The notes under the pieces: model-generated
The model's database searches: none
What the model was told of the DNA's origin: nothing
The model's input: the letters and a program-made list of their open reading frames with translations, nothing else
Shown: positions 26,107-34,589 of the stretch, in pieces
Layout: each line of letters starts with the position of its first letter
Position numbering within the stretch: position 1 is the first letter of the stretch
Origin: Patescibacteria group bacterium
GTDB lineage: Bacteria; Patescibacteriota; Gracilibacteria; Peribacterales; Peribacteraceae
Reading direction: 5' to 3'
DNA: 64,000 bases
Assembly (NCBI GenBank): GCA_023263945.1
Contig: JALQTW010000002.1
Coordinates: 1 to 64,000 of the forward strand
Position numbers and translations under genes: made by a program

Positions 26107-26596
26107 CGTTGGATTTTGGAAGCGTTACATTGGTAATGACGTTACGCATTTCATTACTCATGATAAAACCATCCAATGTTTCTTTGTCATCCGGACGACA
26201 CCAAACATGATCAGAGTGTTCCATATCCGGATCCAGAATGACTTTATCAGAGTCAGTTTCTACTAAGAAGTTGAATTGGCGTGTTTTTTTACCGGAGCCA
26301 GAAACATAATCAAATGAGCCGACGTAATCAATTACACTTGTAATATCTAACCCAGTTTCTTCTTTGGTTTCCCGTTCGAGAGCCTCCAAAATAGTTTCGC
26401 CTTGGTCTTCTTCCACACCTCCTCCTGGAATCTCTGCGTAGCCTGCTAAGAACTCATCGTTCCTAGATCGCACGACAACAAGAATTTTGTCGCGGACGGC
26501 AATAACAGACCCTACTACCTTCTTTTGGATGCCATCTACTGTGGCTTGTGCCTCTAGGTCTTTAATGATTTGCGGTAAGTGGCTGCTAATTTCCAT
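26096..26596 (-). CDS. NUDIX hydrolase
   Basis: 166 aa. The NUDIX box reads GGGVEEDQGE, TILEALE, RETKEETGL: the REuxEExGU core is intact, but there is one extra residue between the first Gly and the first Glu compared with the usual G-x5-E. NUDIX enzymes cleave nucleoside diphosphates linked to another moiety. It is the first gene of the minus-strand operon with the kinase-like and unknown genes, suggesting a shared nucleotide substrate. Confidence 0.9.
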   Translation of the reverse strand: MEISSHLPQIIKDLEAQATVDGIQKKVVGSVIAVRDKILVVVRSRNDEFLAGYAEIPGGGVEEDQGETILEALERETKEETGLDITSVIDYVGSFDYVSGSGKKTRQFNFLVETDSDKVILDPDMEHSDHVWCRPDDKETLDGFIMSNEMRNVITNVTLPKSNDAE

Positions 26597-26721
26597 AAGA
26601 AGAGGTGGGTAAATTACATGAGTCGCTTTGCAAGCGTTCGAGTATTGTCTAAGACTTTTTTTATTCCTGCAATGTATGCCTCTGCGGGGGAGATGTTGCA
26701 GAAATTGGACTTACAGAACAA

Positions 26722-26979
26722 ATGAATTTTGAATCCTACCTTGACGACACATATTTTGTTGACCAGTTAATATCTGCGCTACAAGAAAGGGTTCTACATG
26801 GTGAGTGTCTTTTTGGGGTGTACCAAAAGTCTGATTATCGTGTAGGAGTTATGCTCCCCGATATGGAACGCATGATAGATTTTGAACGACAAGTAATTGA
26901 GGGAGCTTTAAAAAGGAGGGGTTATTATGCAATTGATACGCAAATTGCAGACAATGGGCTTAAGAGAGATTTTGAATGA
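26722..26979 (+). CDS. Small hypothetical protein
   Basis: 85 aa, divergent from the NUDIX operon. No recognised family; the sequence alternates helix and strand (FGVYQKSDYRVGVMLPDMERM) and is soluble. It ends shortly before the 3' end of ssrA on the other strand. Confidence 0.5.
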   Translation: MNFESYLDDTYFVDQLISALQERVLHGECLFGVYQKSDYRVGVMLPDMERMIDFERQVIEGALKRRGYYAIDTQIADNGLKRDFE

Positions 26980-27039
26980 TAGACATGCCTTGTAAGATAT
27001 TTATCTACTAAAATTGATTTTTTGGCTTCTATAAGCCAT

Positions 27040-27439
27040 TGGTGGAGATGCCGGGAATTGAACCCGGGTCCAACGTGGAATCATCGTGCTCGTACTATCA
27101 TGCGCTTTTCATTATTCACACACATAAGAGAAGCGCAAAGAACGTGTGTGAGGGTGATGTCTCTCTACGCGAGGGATCATGACATCAGGTGATCCGTGCG
27201 CCTCGCTGGTAACATCACATCCTCTTACGCGAGAATGGGAGGTGTGACGTGTTCACGCAAAGGGCGAACAATTAGGCAACAGCAAGAGCTGGCAAACCGA
27301 AGTTTGCGAGAGCATTCTTGAAGACCTGTGGTACATCGTTTGCAGATGTTGAGCGCAACAGTGGGTAACGGAAACCATTGCAATCCCGAATAGAAGCGGT
27401 CGACAAATCTTTGTCACGCTGTCGAAGCCTGTCATCCCC
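27040..27439 (-). ncRNA. ssrA: Transfer-messenger RNA (tmRNA)
   Basis: 400 nt. The 5' end GGGGATG (27433-27439) pairs with CATCTCC near the 3' end to form the acceptor stem, followed by encoded CCA at 27040-27042. The T arm GGTTCAATTCC lies just inside it. The tag frame runs from a GCA-AAC-GAT resume region (27341-27343 down) to TAA at 27272-27274 and codes for 23 residues, beginning ANDVPQVFKN and ending PALAVA. An upstream extended -10, TGC-TAAAAT (27480-27488), would leave a short 5' leader for RNase P. tmRNA with SmpB rescues stalled ribosomes and tags proteins for proteolysis. Confidence 0.95.
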
Positions 27440-27539
27440 ATGATGTAAACGAACAACTGATTGAAAATATCAGCACCTTATTTTAGCATACTTTATGAAA
27501 GATGTCTTTAGAAACGTTTAACGACTCAGAAGACAGATA

Positions 27540-27567
27540 TTGACTTTTGTAATTTTATGATTATAAT
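27540..27567 (+). promoter_or_regulatory. Strong promoter, nearly leaderless
   Basis: TTGACT (27540-27545), 16 nt, TATAAT (27562-27567). The predicted start is about 3 nt before the ATG at 27577. Confidence 0.75.
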
Positions 27568-27576
27568 ATAAAATCC

Positions 27577-27981
27577 ATGAAACAAAATCTGCATGAATCT
27601 CCCGGAAATCCTGAACAACAAAGCTCGTCAGTGGGTGCGATGGTATGGGGTACGATAAAAAATATAGGTAGTAAATTTGGAAGGGCGCTTCTTACAATGA
27701 CAGAGGAACCAATTCCTTATGAACTTGAAGATCTCCTGACACCAGAAATGGTACGGGGAATTATGGAGATCTATTACAAAGATAGAAGGGGGACCACTCC
27801 TGTTAATCTCGCACGATATGTCAAAGAAAATTCGATCGCTGGACTTGGAACTGGTCACGATGCGATTCTTGCCATTCTTGCGATGCATTTTAATATTGAA
27901 GAAAGAGAATTATCGGAAAAAGAAAGCAGAGCGTTACGTATATTCTTTGCAAAGAAAATTGGACTCATGCATGGTGCATAA
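27577..27981 (+). CDS. Hypothetical protein
   Basis: 134 aa, family unrecognised. A polar N-terminus (1-20) and an amphipathic segment are followed by a helical domain (ELEDLLTPEMVRGIMEIYY, NLARYVKENSI) with no membrane segment. Its promoter is among the strongest in the window and sits 9 nt upstream of the ATG. AT-rich relative to the neighbours. Convergent with the holin-like gene, with no gap between the stop codons. Confidence 0.65.
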   Translation: MKQNLHESPGNPEQQSSSVGAMVWGTIKNIGSKFGRALLTMTEEPIPYELEDLLTPEMVRGIMEIYYKDRRGTTPVNLARYVKENSIAGLGTGHDAILAILAMHFNIEERELSEKESRALRIFFAKKIGLMHGA

Positions 27982-28365
27982 TTAACGCACGACCAAATGC
28001 AATACCCAGTTCCCAAAACCCAGTGCAAGGCTAGCCGTGATCCATCCCCCAATACCTCCACCAATATCGAGAGTCACAAGAGAGGGATCCATCATCATGG
28101 TGAGTTTGAGTGTGATCCACAGGAAGATGGCATTCACGAGAATGATGGCAATGATAGTTGCGAAGAGTTTTAAAGGAAGAACAATGACGTTCAGAACAGG
28201 TCGCACAATGATATTCATGAGGGATATGAGTGCTCCAACAATCACGAAAGCAGGCGCGCCACCGCTGATAAAGAAGGAATCGGGAAGAAGCCTGTTGAGT
28301 AGTGCAACAAGAAGAATGTTGAGGATGGCGTGGAGGGCGAGGCGGGTAGGGAGAGAAAATGTCAT
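27982..28365 (-). CDS. Phage-holin-family (4-TMS) membrane protein
   Basis: 127 aa with four spans and the conserved NIIVRPVLNVIVLPL segment of the 4-TMS 'phage holin family' (YvlD-type). Despite the name these are usually chromosomal housekeeping membrane proteins; no phage genes are nearby. It lies downstream of ileS? No: ileS is transcribed toward it on the same strand from 32774 and ends at 28428, so it may be the last gene of that transcript, separated by a repeat. Confidence 0.85.
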   Translation of the reverse strand: MTFSLPTRLALHAILNILLVALLNRLLPDSFFISGGAPAFVIVGALISLMNIIVRPVLNVIVLPLKLFATIIAIILVNAIFLWITLKLTMMMDPSLVTLDIGGGIGGWITASLALGFGNWVLHLVVR

Positions 28366-28366
28366 A

Positions 28367-28442
28367 CGAGAATTATGAATGAAGAATTAGGAATTAGGAA
28401 TATCGTAATATCTTAATTCATAATTCTTCATTCTTCATTCTT
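28367..28442 (+). repeat. Heptamer-type repeat hairpin after ileS
   Basis: AATTAGG units twice, then after the loop TTCATTC units, with GAATTATGAATGAAGAATTAG-like and complementary arms. It abuts the ileS stop codon. Confidence 0.7.
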
Positions 28443-31400
28443 CTTCAGATGCAGCACAATCTTTCGCCCATCGATTTCAACTTCATGGACGGAACCATCA
28501 TTCTTTTCCAGAACAGATCGTGTTTCTTCTTCAATTTCTTTTCCGAATTTCTGCAATGTGTCATCACATCCTTCTATGGAAAGTGTAATCTGATCCGTAA
28601 AGGAAAGACCTGCATCTTTGCGGATGTTCTGGACGGCTCGGATCAATTCACGGACGAAGCCTTCTTCTTTCAGCTCATCTGTCACGGTTGTATCCAAGCT
28701 CACCACAATGCCATGGTCGGATGCGATGTTTTGTCCTTCCGCTCCTACGAAGGCGATCTTTACCTCATCCTGGGAAAGTCTTTCTCCCAGAATGACGATC
28801 GATCCATCTTTCTTTTCTTCAAAGCCTCCGGATTTTCCTGCTTTGATGATATCCTGCACTTTGCCTCCTACGCGTGGGCCGACTTTTCGTGCATCCACGA
28901 GAGCAATGCGTGAACCGAGGGAAGAACCGTTCTTCACAATCTCCAGATTCTTTACATTCAGTTCTTCCTTGATCAGTACTTCTGCAATGGCGGTATGATC
29001 AGACGGAGGCAGTGCAACACGCAGGGTCGCCAGTGGCTGACGGATGCGGATTTTTGCATCGGAACGGAGTGAGAGGCCAAGACCCACAATGGTGCGTGTG
29101 GTATCCATCAGAGCTACTGTTGCTTCATCGGCAGGTGTGAGCGCCTTCACGTGTGGCCAATCACTCAAGTGAATAGAACCATGTTCGCTGGGAACAAGAT
29201 TCAAGAAGATTTCATCGGTTATGAAAGGACACACCGGTGCAAGAAGTTGAGAGATCGTCAGGAGAACACGGTACAACGTATCGAACGCCTCTTTCTGTCC
29301 GCTGTCTTTCCCGGCGAACCGTCTGCGACTTAAACGAATGTACCAATTCGTGAGTCCATCGATGGACTCTGCAAGTTCATCACACGTTGCGGAGAGATCA
29401 TAGTGTTCCAGTTCCTGTGTCATGCGATTCACCAGGTCCTGTGTTTTTGCGAGAATCCATCGATCAAGCTCATTCGATCCTTTCGCGGAGGCAAGAGAGA
29501 AATCCTGCGCTGGTTCCCATCCTGCTGCATTCGCATACGTCACGAAGAAACTATAACTATTCCAAAATGGGAGAAGAACATTGGAGAGAGTATCTTCTAT
29601 GAGCTTCTCAGAAATACGAAGATCCTCCCCGCGCACGGCGGGTGAACGCATGAGGGCAAAGCGAACAGCATCTGCTCCGTACTTCTCTACAATCTCCGTT
29701 GGTTCAGGATAGTTCTTGAGTCTCTTGCTCATCTTCTTTCCATCTTCTGCAAGTACCGTTCCGTTCACAATCACGTTCTTGAAAGCAGGTTCATCGAACA
29801 ATGCCGTCGAAAGAACCATTAAGGTATAAAACCACCCACGTGTTTGATCGAGTCCTTCGGCAATGAAGTCGGCGGGGAAACCCTTCGGTAGTTTCGAGTT
29901 TCGAGTTTCGAGTTTCGAGAGAAAATTTTTCTCGTGCCTCGTGCCTCCCGCCTTCGCCAAGGCTTCGGTGGGCAGGCGTGCCTCGTAACCATCAAACGGA
30001 TAATGCCCCTGTGCATACGGCATAGAGCCCGATTCAAACCAACAGTCGAGCACATCGGGAATTCTTTGAAGAGCAGGATGCAGTGCAAAATGACTTGCCT
30101 CAGCATTCTTGGGCGCAATGGATGCGGCTTCGTAATAGGGTTTTTTGTTGGCGACCATTTCAAAGCCCTGCATCACACCACCGTGGGCAACAACCAGAAC
30201 GTTCTTTCCTGCATAGCTGTGGAGAAGGTGCGTGCGTGCCTCATCAATACGCATGAGAAACTGAGAGAGCGTTTCTCCTCCGGGAGGAGAGACTTGTGTG
30301 ATGCCAAACTCACCGCTTGGAAAACGAGGCATGTAATTCTCCTTAATCTCTTTCAAATGTGCGCCCACCCATTCACCCATTTTTCGTTCACGGAATAACG
30401 CTGATTTTTCAGCAATCTGGACACCCAATTCTTTGGAAAGAATCTCCGCGGTTTCACGAGCTCTTTGGAGATCTGACGTGACAATGCAATCGAACGACTG
30501 ACCTTTCAGTTTCATGGCTGTTTCCTGTGCCTGTTTCTTACCAAGATCCGTCAGAGCCCTGTCGGCTTCCTGTCCTTGACAGAGCTCATCTCTGTTCCAA
30601 TCGGTTTGCCCGTGACGGACCATCGTCATATGGACACTCTCCTGCGATTCCTGTTCACCGAAGTGAATGGTATCGACCGTTTCCTTATGAAGATCCATCT
30701 GTGCGTTTGTTTCGTGATCCCAATAGAACGTCTGAATGCTTCCCAGTTTTGGGTACGGACGATGGACAATATTCTTCTTGGGAAGCTGTGAGAAAATGTG
30801 CAGGAAATTCATGACGGCATCGGCATGTGTGACAATCACAATATGTTCACCGCGATGATTGGAGAGTGTTTCCTCTAAGAACGATCGACATCGCTTCTCC
30901 ACAGATTCCCATGTCTCCATTCCTTCAAAATGATAGAGCGTTTCCGCCTGATCGAGCCCCAACTTGTGCTCACGACGCTCGCGCACGAACGTGAGGTCAT
31001 CGAAACTGATGTGCTTTCCTTCCCAGTCTCCAAAGTCTACTTCTTTGAGTCTCACATCGGTCACAATCTCTTTCTTCGTCAGCCGTGCAACGTGTGCAGC
31101 CGTTTCCTGTGCGCGGTTGAGGGGCGATGCATAAATGGCACTCACGGGAATCATGCCATCAGCCACGCGTTTTGCAGATGCCTTTGCCTGTTCCACTCCT
31201 TCCTTTGTTAAGGAAACTCCCGGCGGTACGCCCTGGTAGATCTGCTTCACATTATTTTCCGCTTGCGCATGGCGCATGACAGTAATTTTTGTAAAGCGAT
31301 GCGGAGCTTTTTGCATCAGTTCATCACGGGAACCCAAGACTTCCACGTTCCCCGTTTTCTTGTTTTGCCAAATGGGTAGGGGAGTTCCCCAGTAGCGATC

Positions 31401-32774
31401 ACGAGAAATGGCCCAATCGCGCGCTCCCTCCAGCCACTTGCCAAAACGTCCATCACGCAGATGGGCTGGCACCCATTCCGTTTTTGCATTCGCCTTCAGC
31501 ATTGTTTCCCTCATCTGTTCCACTTTTACGAACCATGAACTCGTTGCGTAATTGAGGAGAGGGGAATCGCAGCGCCAGCAGTGAGGGTAGCTATGTTTGT
31601 AAGAGGCTATTTTGAAAAGTTGGCTGTTCTTTTTCAGATACTGCGCGATTGCAGTATCCGCTGCAGAAGGATTTTCTTTTGGCTTCACATCCATTCCTGC
31701 AAAATCCTTCACGTCCTCTGTGAACTTCCCTTCCAACGTGACGTGCTGTACAAGAGGGACTTTTTCTTTTTGCCCTAAATAAAAATCATCTTCACCAAAG
31801 GCGGGAGCCTCATGGACGATTCCCGTGCCTGCATCGGTCGTGACAAAATCCGCAGCGACAATTCGAAAACCACTTTCTTTGATTTTCTCAACGAAGTACG
31901 GGAAGAGCGGTTTATATTTTCTTCCAACAAGACTTTTCGCTGGAATCGGTTCAAGAATTTCATGCTCTATTTTTCCGAAGACAGTTTCCACCAGATCTTT
32001 TGCAAGAATATAGATGGATCCTTCACTTTTTACTTTCACATAGGTGATGGTGGGGTTCACACCGACAAGAACGTTTCCGGGAAGAGTCCATGCGGTTGTT
32101 GTCCATGCGAGGAGGAATGTTCCTGGTTCATCGCATAATTCAAATTTCACGTAGATCGACTGATCTGTTATATCTTTATATCCCTGCGTTACTTCAAAAT
32201 TGGAAAGCGGCGTGACGCATCGCGGACAAATGTGCATCGGTTTATGTCCTTCATAAATCATTCCTTTCTCGTACAAAGACTTAAATACCCACCAGATGGA
32301 TTCCATGTAGTCTGGGTCCATCGTGCGGTAGTCGTGGTCCATATCCACAAACCGTCCGAAGCGTTCTACCGTACGTCGCCATTCTTCGGTGTAGCGTTGC
32401 ACAGCGTTCCGGCAGAGATCGTTAAAGGCCTTGGTTCCCATGGCTTCAATATCGCGCTTGCTTTGAATGCCGTGTTCTTTCTCAATTTCGTACTCCACCG
32501 GAAGGCCATGGCAGTCCCACCCGAAACGACGCTCCACATACTTCCCGCGCATGGTCTGGTACCGGGGGATCACATCTTTAATCGTTCCAGCCAAAATATG
32601 ACCGTAGTGGGGGAGGCCCGTGGCAAACGGAGGGCCATCGTAAAAACTGAACTGATCACAGTCCTTCCGTTGGCTCATAGAGCGCTTAAAGATGTCCTCT
32701 AACCGCCAGTAGTCTAAAATCCCGCGTTCGAGGTCGGGAAATGACTGCTTTGGATCAACAGGGTCGAAGGGCAT
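28428..32774 (-). CDS. ileS: Isoleucyl-tRNA synthetase with two inserted histidine-phosphatase domains
   Basis: 1448 aa, against about 1040 for the eukaryal-like bacterial IleRS type. The synthetase has HYGH at 56-59, the editing region (LLAWTTTAWTLPG; GTGIVHEAPAFGEDDF) and KMSKR at 1014-1018. After GSRDELMQKA (481-490) comes a histidine-phosphatase domain (RH at 501-502, second catalytic-type His650). Then the IleRS element DLHKETVDTIHF (694-705) reappears, then a second phosphatase domain (RHG 720-722, His864), and then IleRS resumes at RIPDVLDCWFESG (904). So two separate insertions flank one conserved IleRS element. A third, repeat-derived insertion lies at about 938-965. The frame is uninterrupted. 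Charging is probably intact; the role of the phosphatase domains is unknown. Confidence 0.95.
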   Translation of the reverse strand: MPFDPVDPKQSFPDLERGILDYWRLEDIFKRSMSQRKDCDQFSFYDGPPFATGLPHYGHILAGTIKDVIPRYQTMRGKYVERRFGWDCHGLPVEYEIEKEHGIQSKRDIEAMGTKAFNDLCRNAVQRYTEEWRRTVERFGRFVDMDHDYRTMDPDYMESIWWVFKSLYEKGMIYEGHKPMHICPRCVTPLSNFEVTQGYKDITDQSIYVKFELCDEPGTFLLAWTTTAWTLPGNVLVGVNPTITYVKVKSEGSIYILAKDLVETVFGKIEHEILEPIPAKSLVGRKYKPLFPYFVEKIKESGFRIVAADFVTTDAGTGIVHEAPAFGEDDFYLGQKEKVPLVQHVTLEGKFTEDVKDFAGMDVKPKENPSAADTAIAQYLKKNSQLFKIASYKHSYPHCWRCDSPLLNYATSSWFVKVEQMRETMLKANAKTEWVPAHLRDGRFGKWLEGARDWAISRDRYWGTPLPIWQNKKTGNVEVLGSRDELMQKAPHRFTKITVMRHAQAENNVKQIYQGVPPGVSLTKEGVEQAKASAKRVADGMIPVSAIYASPLNRAQETAAHVARLTKKEIVTDVRLKEVDFGDWEGKHISFDDLTFVRERREHKLGLDQAETLYHFEGMETWESVEKRCRSFLEETLSNHRGEHIVIVTHADAVMNFLHIFSQLPKKNIVHRPYPKLGSIQTFYWDHETNAQMDLHKETVDTIHFGEQESQESVHMTMVRHGQTDWNRDELCQGQEADRALTDLGKKQAQETAMKLKGQSFDCIVTSDLQRARETAEILSKELGVQIAEKSALFRERKMGEWVGAHLKEIKENYMPRFPSGEFGITQVSPPGGETLSQFLMRIDEARTHLLHSYAGKNVLVVAHGGVMQGFEMVANKKPYYEAASIAPKNAEASHFALHPALQRIPDVLDCWFESGSMPYAQGHYPFDGYEARLPTEALAKAGGTRHEKNFLSKLETRNSKLPKGFPADFIAEGLDQTRGWFYTLMVLSTALFDEPAFKNVIVNGTVLAEDGKKMSKRLKNYPEPTEIVEKYGADAVRFALMRSPAVRGEDLRISEKLIEDTLSNVLLPFWNSYSFFVTYANAAGWEPAQDFSLASAKGSNELDRWILAKTQDLVNRMTQELEHYDLSATCDELAESIDGLTNWYIRLSRRRFAGKDSGQKEAFDTLYRVLLTISQLLAPVCPFITDEIFLNLVPSEHGSIHLSDWPHVKALTPADEATVALMDTTRTIVGLGLSLRSDAKIRIRQPLATLRVALPPSDHTAIAEVLIKEELNVKNLEIVKNGSSLGSRIALVDARKVGPRVGGKVQDIIKAGKSGGFEEKKDGSIVILGERLSQDEVKIAFVGAEGQNIASDHGIVVSLDTTVTDELKEEGFVRELIRAVQNIRKDAGLSFTDQITLSIEGCDDTLQKFGKEIEEETRSVLEKNDGSVHEVEIDGRKIVLHLKKNEE
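29888..29992 (-). repeat. Heptamer array and REP-like palindrome inside ileS
   Basis: GTTTCGA is repeated four times, then CGTGCCT-type heptamers, then a GC-rich element (CGCCTTCGCCAAGGCTTCGG...GGGCAGGCG). All are read in frame and add about 28 residues between the SGSMPYAQ and FPADFIAEG regions, where IleRS normally has a short loop. Confidence 0.85.
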
Positions 32775-32815
32775 GGGGAGAGACTACCGCATATCAGATC
32801 GTTGGCGAAGCCCTC

Positions 32816-34069
32816 TTAAAAGAGTGATCCATCGTAAGAGGCGATTGCCCGAAGGGTCGGAACCACATTGCCGGTTATACTACTCAGATGCACATGTTCA
32901 TTCCTTGTGTGCTCTCCTCCCCCATGTGGGGGAATACACACAGCGGGGATATTTTGTTGATGTACAATAACTCCCTCATCTGCAACGCCACGTCCTGCAT
33001 ATAATGGAACTGTGTGAGGGGATATGGTGCTCACATGGTCTTGTTGAATTGCTCGAATCTTTTGAATGAAGGGATGATGTGGTGATTCAAGCCATGGTTG
33101 TGTGAAGGGAAGTTGTCTGCCAGGTTCCTGTTCTAATTTAAAAGAGAGTTCATATGAATTCTGGAGAACTGGATCAAGGTGTCTTCTCACCATCTCCATG
33201 ATTTCAGCAACCGATAGAGTTGGATTTGTATAGTGAATGGCAATGTCGATACTACCCTTTCCAGCGACACTCAATGCGCCCATACACTGCGTATTAATTG
33301 CCGTTGGTACACACATCGATTGTGACATCAGATGATCATAATCATTGGGATGTTCTGACAAATGAATATGTGGGATGGCATGAAGAGCATTTGCAATTCT
33401 CTCCGAGAGAAGATGTTGTATTTCGTGGCGTGTAACATTTCCTGCGTGCATAACAACTCCTTCAATAGTAAGTCTCAAGCCAATTCTTCCTGGTCTTCCA
33501 ATAATGAGCATAGGATACGGTGCGTCTTCCGGTAAAACGGGTATTTCCGTTGAAATAACACCGCGCGCTTTATCAAAAGAATTATGTCCCTTTTGTAATG
33601 CAGCATGTGTTCCTTCCGATTGATTCTCCTCTCCTGCAACAAGAATGGCGCGAATTTTGCGGTGGTCTGCAGTACGCATTTTGTAGAGACTCATGAGAAT
33701 TGCCACAACACCGGCTTTCATATCGAAACTTCCTAATCCATGAAAAATATCATTGTTATGTGGATCTTGCGTGAGTTGAAGGGGATGATCGGAAGGAAGA
33801 TAGCCTGAGGGAGGAACAGTATCGAAATGCCCGTGGTAGACAATGATTTCTTCCGTTCCACTTCCTGCCTCTATTACAATATTGCGCAGAATTGGTTCTT
33901 CTCCCGAGAATTTTACTTCGGGAGGGAAATGTTCAACTCGCACATCTCCAAGATCCCATTGACGGGCAAAGTCTGCTATTTGTTCTGCTATAGCAACCTG
34001 CCCTTGCTGCGTATGAGACTCCTGTCCTACGAGCGTTGCAAGAAGTTGAGGGGCAGTAGGGAAATGCAT
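32816..34069 (-). CDS. M20 family metallopeptidase (ArgE/DapE-like)
   Basis: 417 aa. The metal-site motifs are in order: HGHFDTVP (first zinc His/Asp), GLGSFDMKAGVVA (bridging Asp), GEENQSEG (catalytic Glu pair), and a late His in GGGEHTRNE. A dimerisation/lid domain lies between. The family hydrolyses N-acyl amino acids or dipeptides in the cytosol; the substrate cannot be assigned. A -10-like TATTAT (34080-34085, minus strand) is 10 nt before the ATG. It is upstream of ileS on the same strand, separated by about 40 nt, and may be cotranscribed. Confidence 0.9.
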   Translation of the reverse strand: MHFPTAPQLLATLVGQESHTQQGQVAIAEQIADFARQWDLGDVRVEHFPPEVKFSGEEPILRNIVIEAGSGTEEIIVYHGHFDTVPPSGYLPSDHPLQLTQDPHNNDIFHGLGSFDMKAGVVAILMSLYKMRTADHRKIRAILVAGEENQSEGTHAALQKGHNSFDKARGVISTEIPVLPEDAPYPMLIIGRPGRIGLRLTIEGVVMHAGNVTRHEIQHLLSERIANALHAIPHIHLSEHPNDYDHLMSQSMCVPTAINTQCMGALSVAGKGSIDIAIHYTNPTLSVAEIMEMVRRHLDPVLQNSYELSFKLEQEPGRQLPFTQPWLESPHHPFIQKIRAIQQDHVSTISPHTVPLYAGRGVADEGVIVHQQNIPAVCIPPHGGGEHTRNEHVHLSSITGNVVPTLRAIASYDGSLF

Positions 34070-34173
34070 ATAGTCGCCTATAATACATCTACACTATCTC
34101 TATGTCATCCTTTATCTTAATTTACATGGTTCTATCTTGACATTCATAAGAAAATAACAATAATGGAGTGCCC

Positions 34174-34488
34174 ATGGCATCCGTAGAAGGATCACCTTCA
34201 GGCAATGATAATGCTCCTTATGCATCCGTTGCAGATGGCAATGCTTTAGGCATGGAGGGGATTTTGGGTATTGCCTATACGCAAGCTGATCAAGTTATTT
34301 CGGAATTTAAGCAGCAAAAAAGATTAAGAACTGGTGATTTGGCAAGAACAAGAAATGAAATAGTACAGCAGTTCCGAGATGAAGTGTTACCAACGTTAGG
34401 ATCGATCGAAAAAAGCCCGGTCAATCAAGCTACAGCCTTGATAAGAAGTGCAATTGTTGTTCTCGTAAGCAAACTCCTGATCTCCTGA
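34174..34488 (+). CDS. Hypothetical protein
   Basis: 104 aa. The ATG at 34174 is chosen because TGGAG lies at the right distance; a GTG at 34168 is the alternative. The N-terminal 30 residues are low-complexity and polar; the rest is one long helical region ending in a hydrophobic C-terminus (ALIRSAIVVLVSKLLIS), possibly a tail anchor. No homologue recognised. More AT-rich than the surrounding genes. Confidence 0.55.
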   Translation: MASVEGSPSGNDNAPYASVADGNALGMEGILGIAYTQADQVISEFKQQKRLRTGDLARTRNEIVQQFRDEVLPTLGSIEKSPVNQATALIRSAIVVLVSKLLIS

Positions 34489-34589
34489 TTCTTTATCAAA
34501 AATGCCTTCTTCTAGCTTTAAAAGAAGATTTGAACGTTTTTGTAAAAACTTGCAAAAATGGGAAAAATGTGTAAAGTATTTTAGACTGC

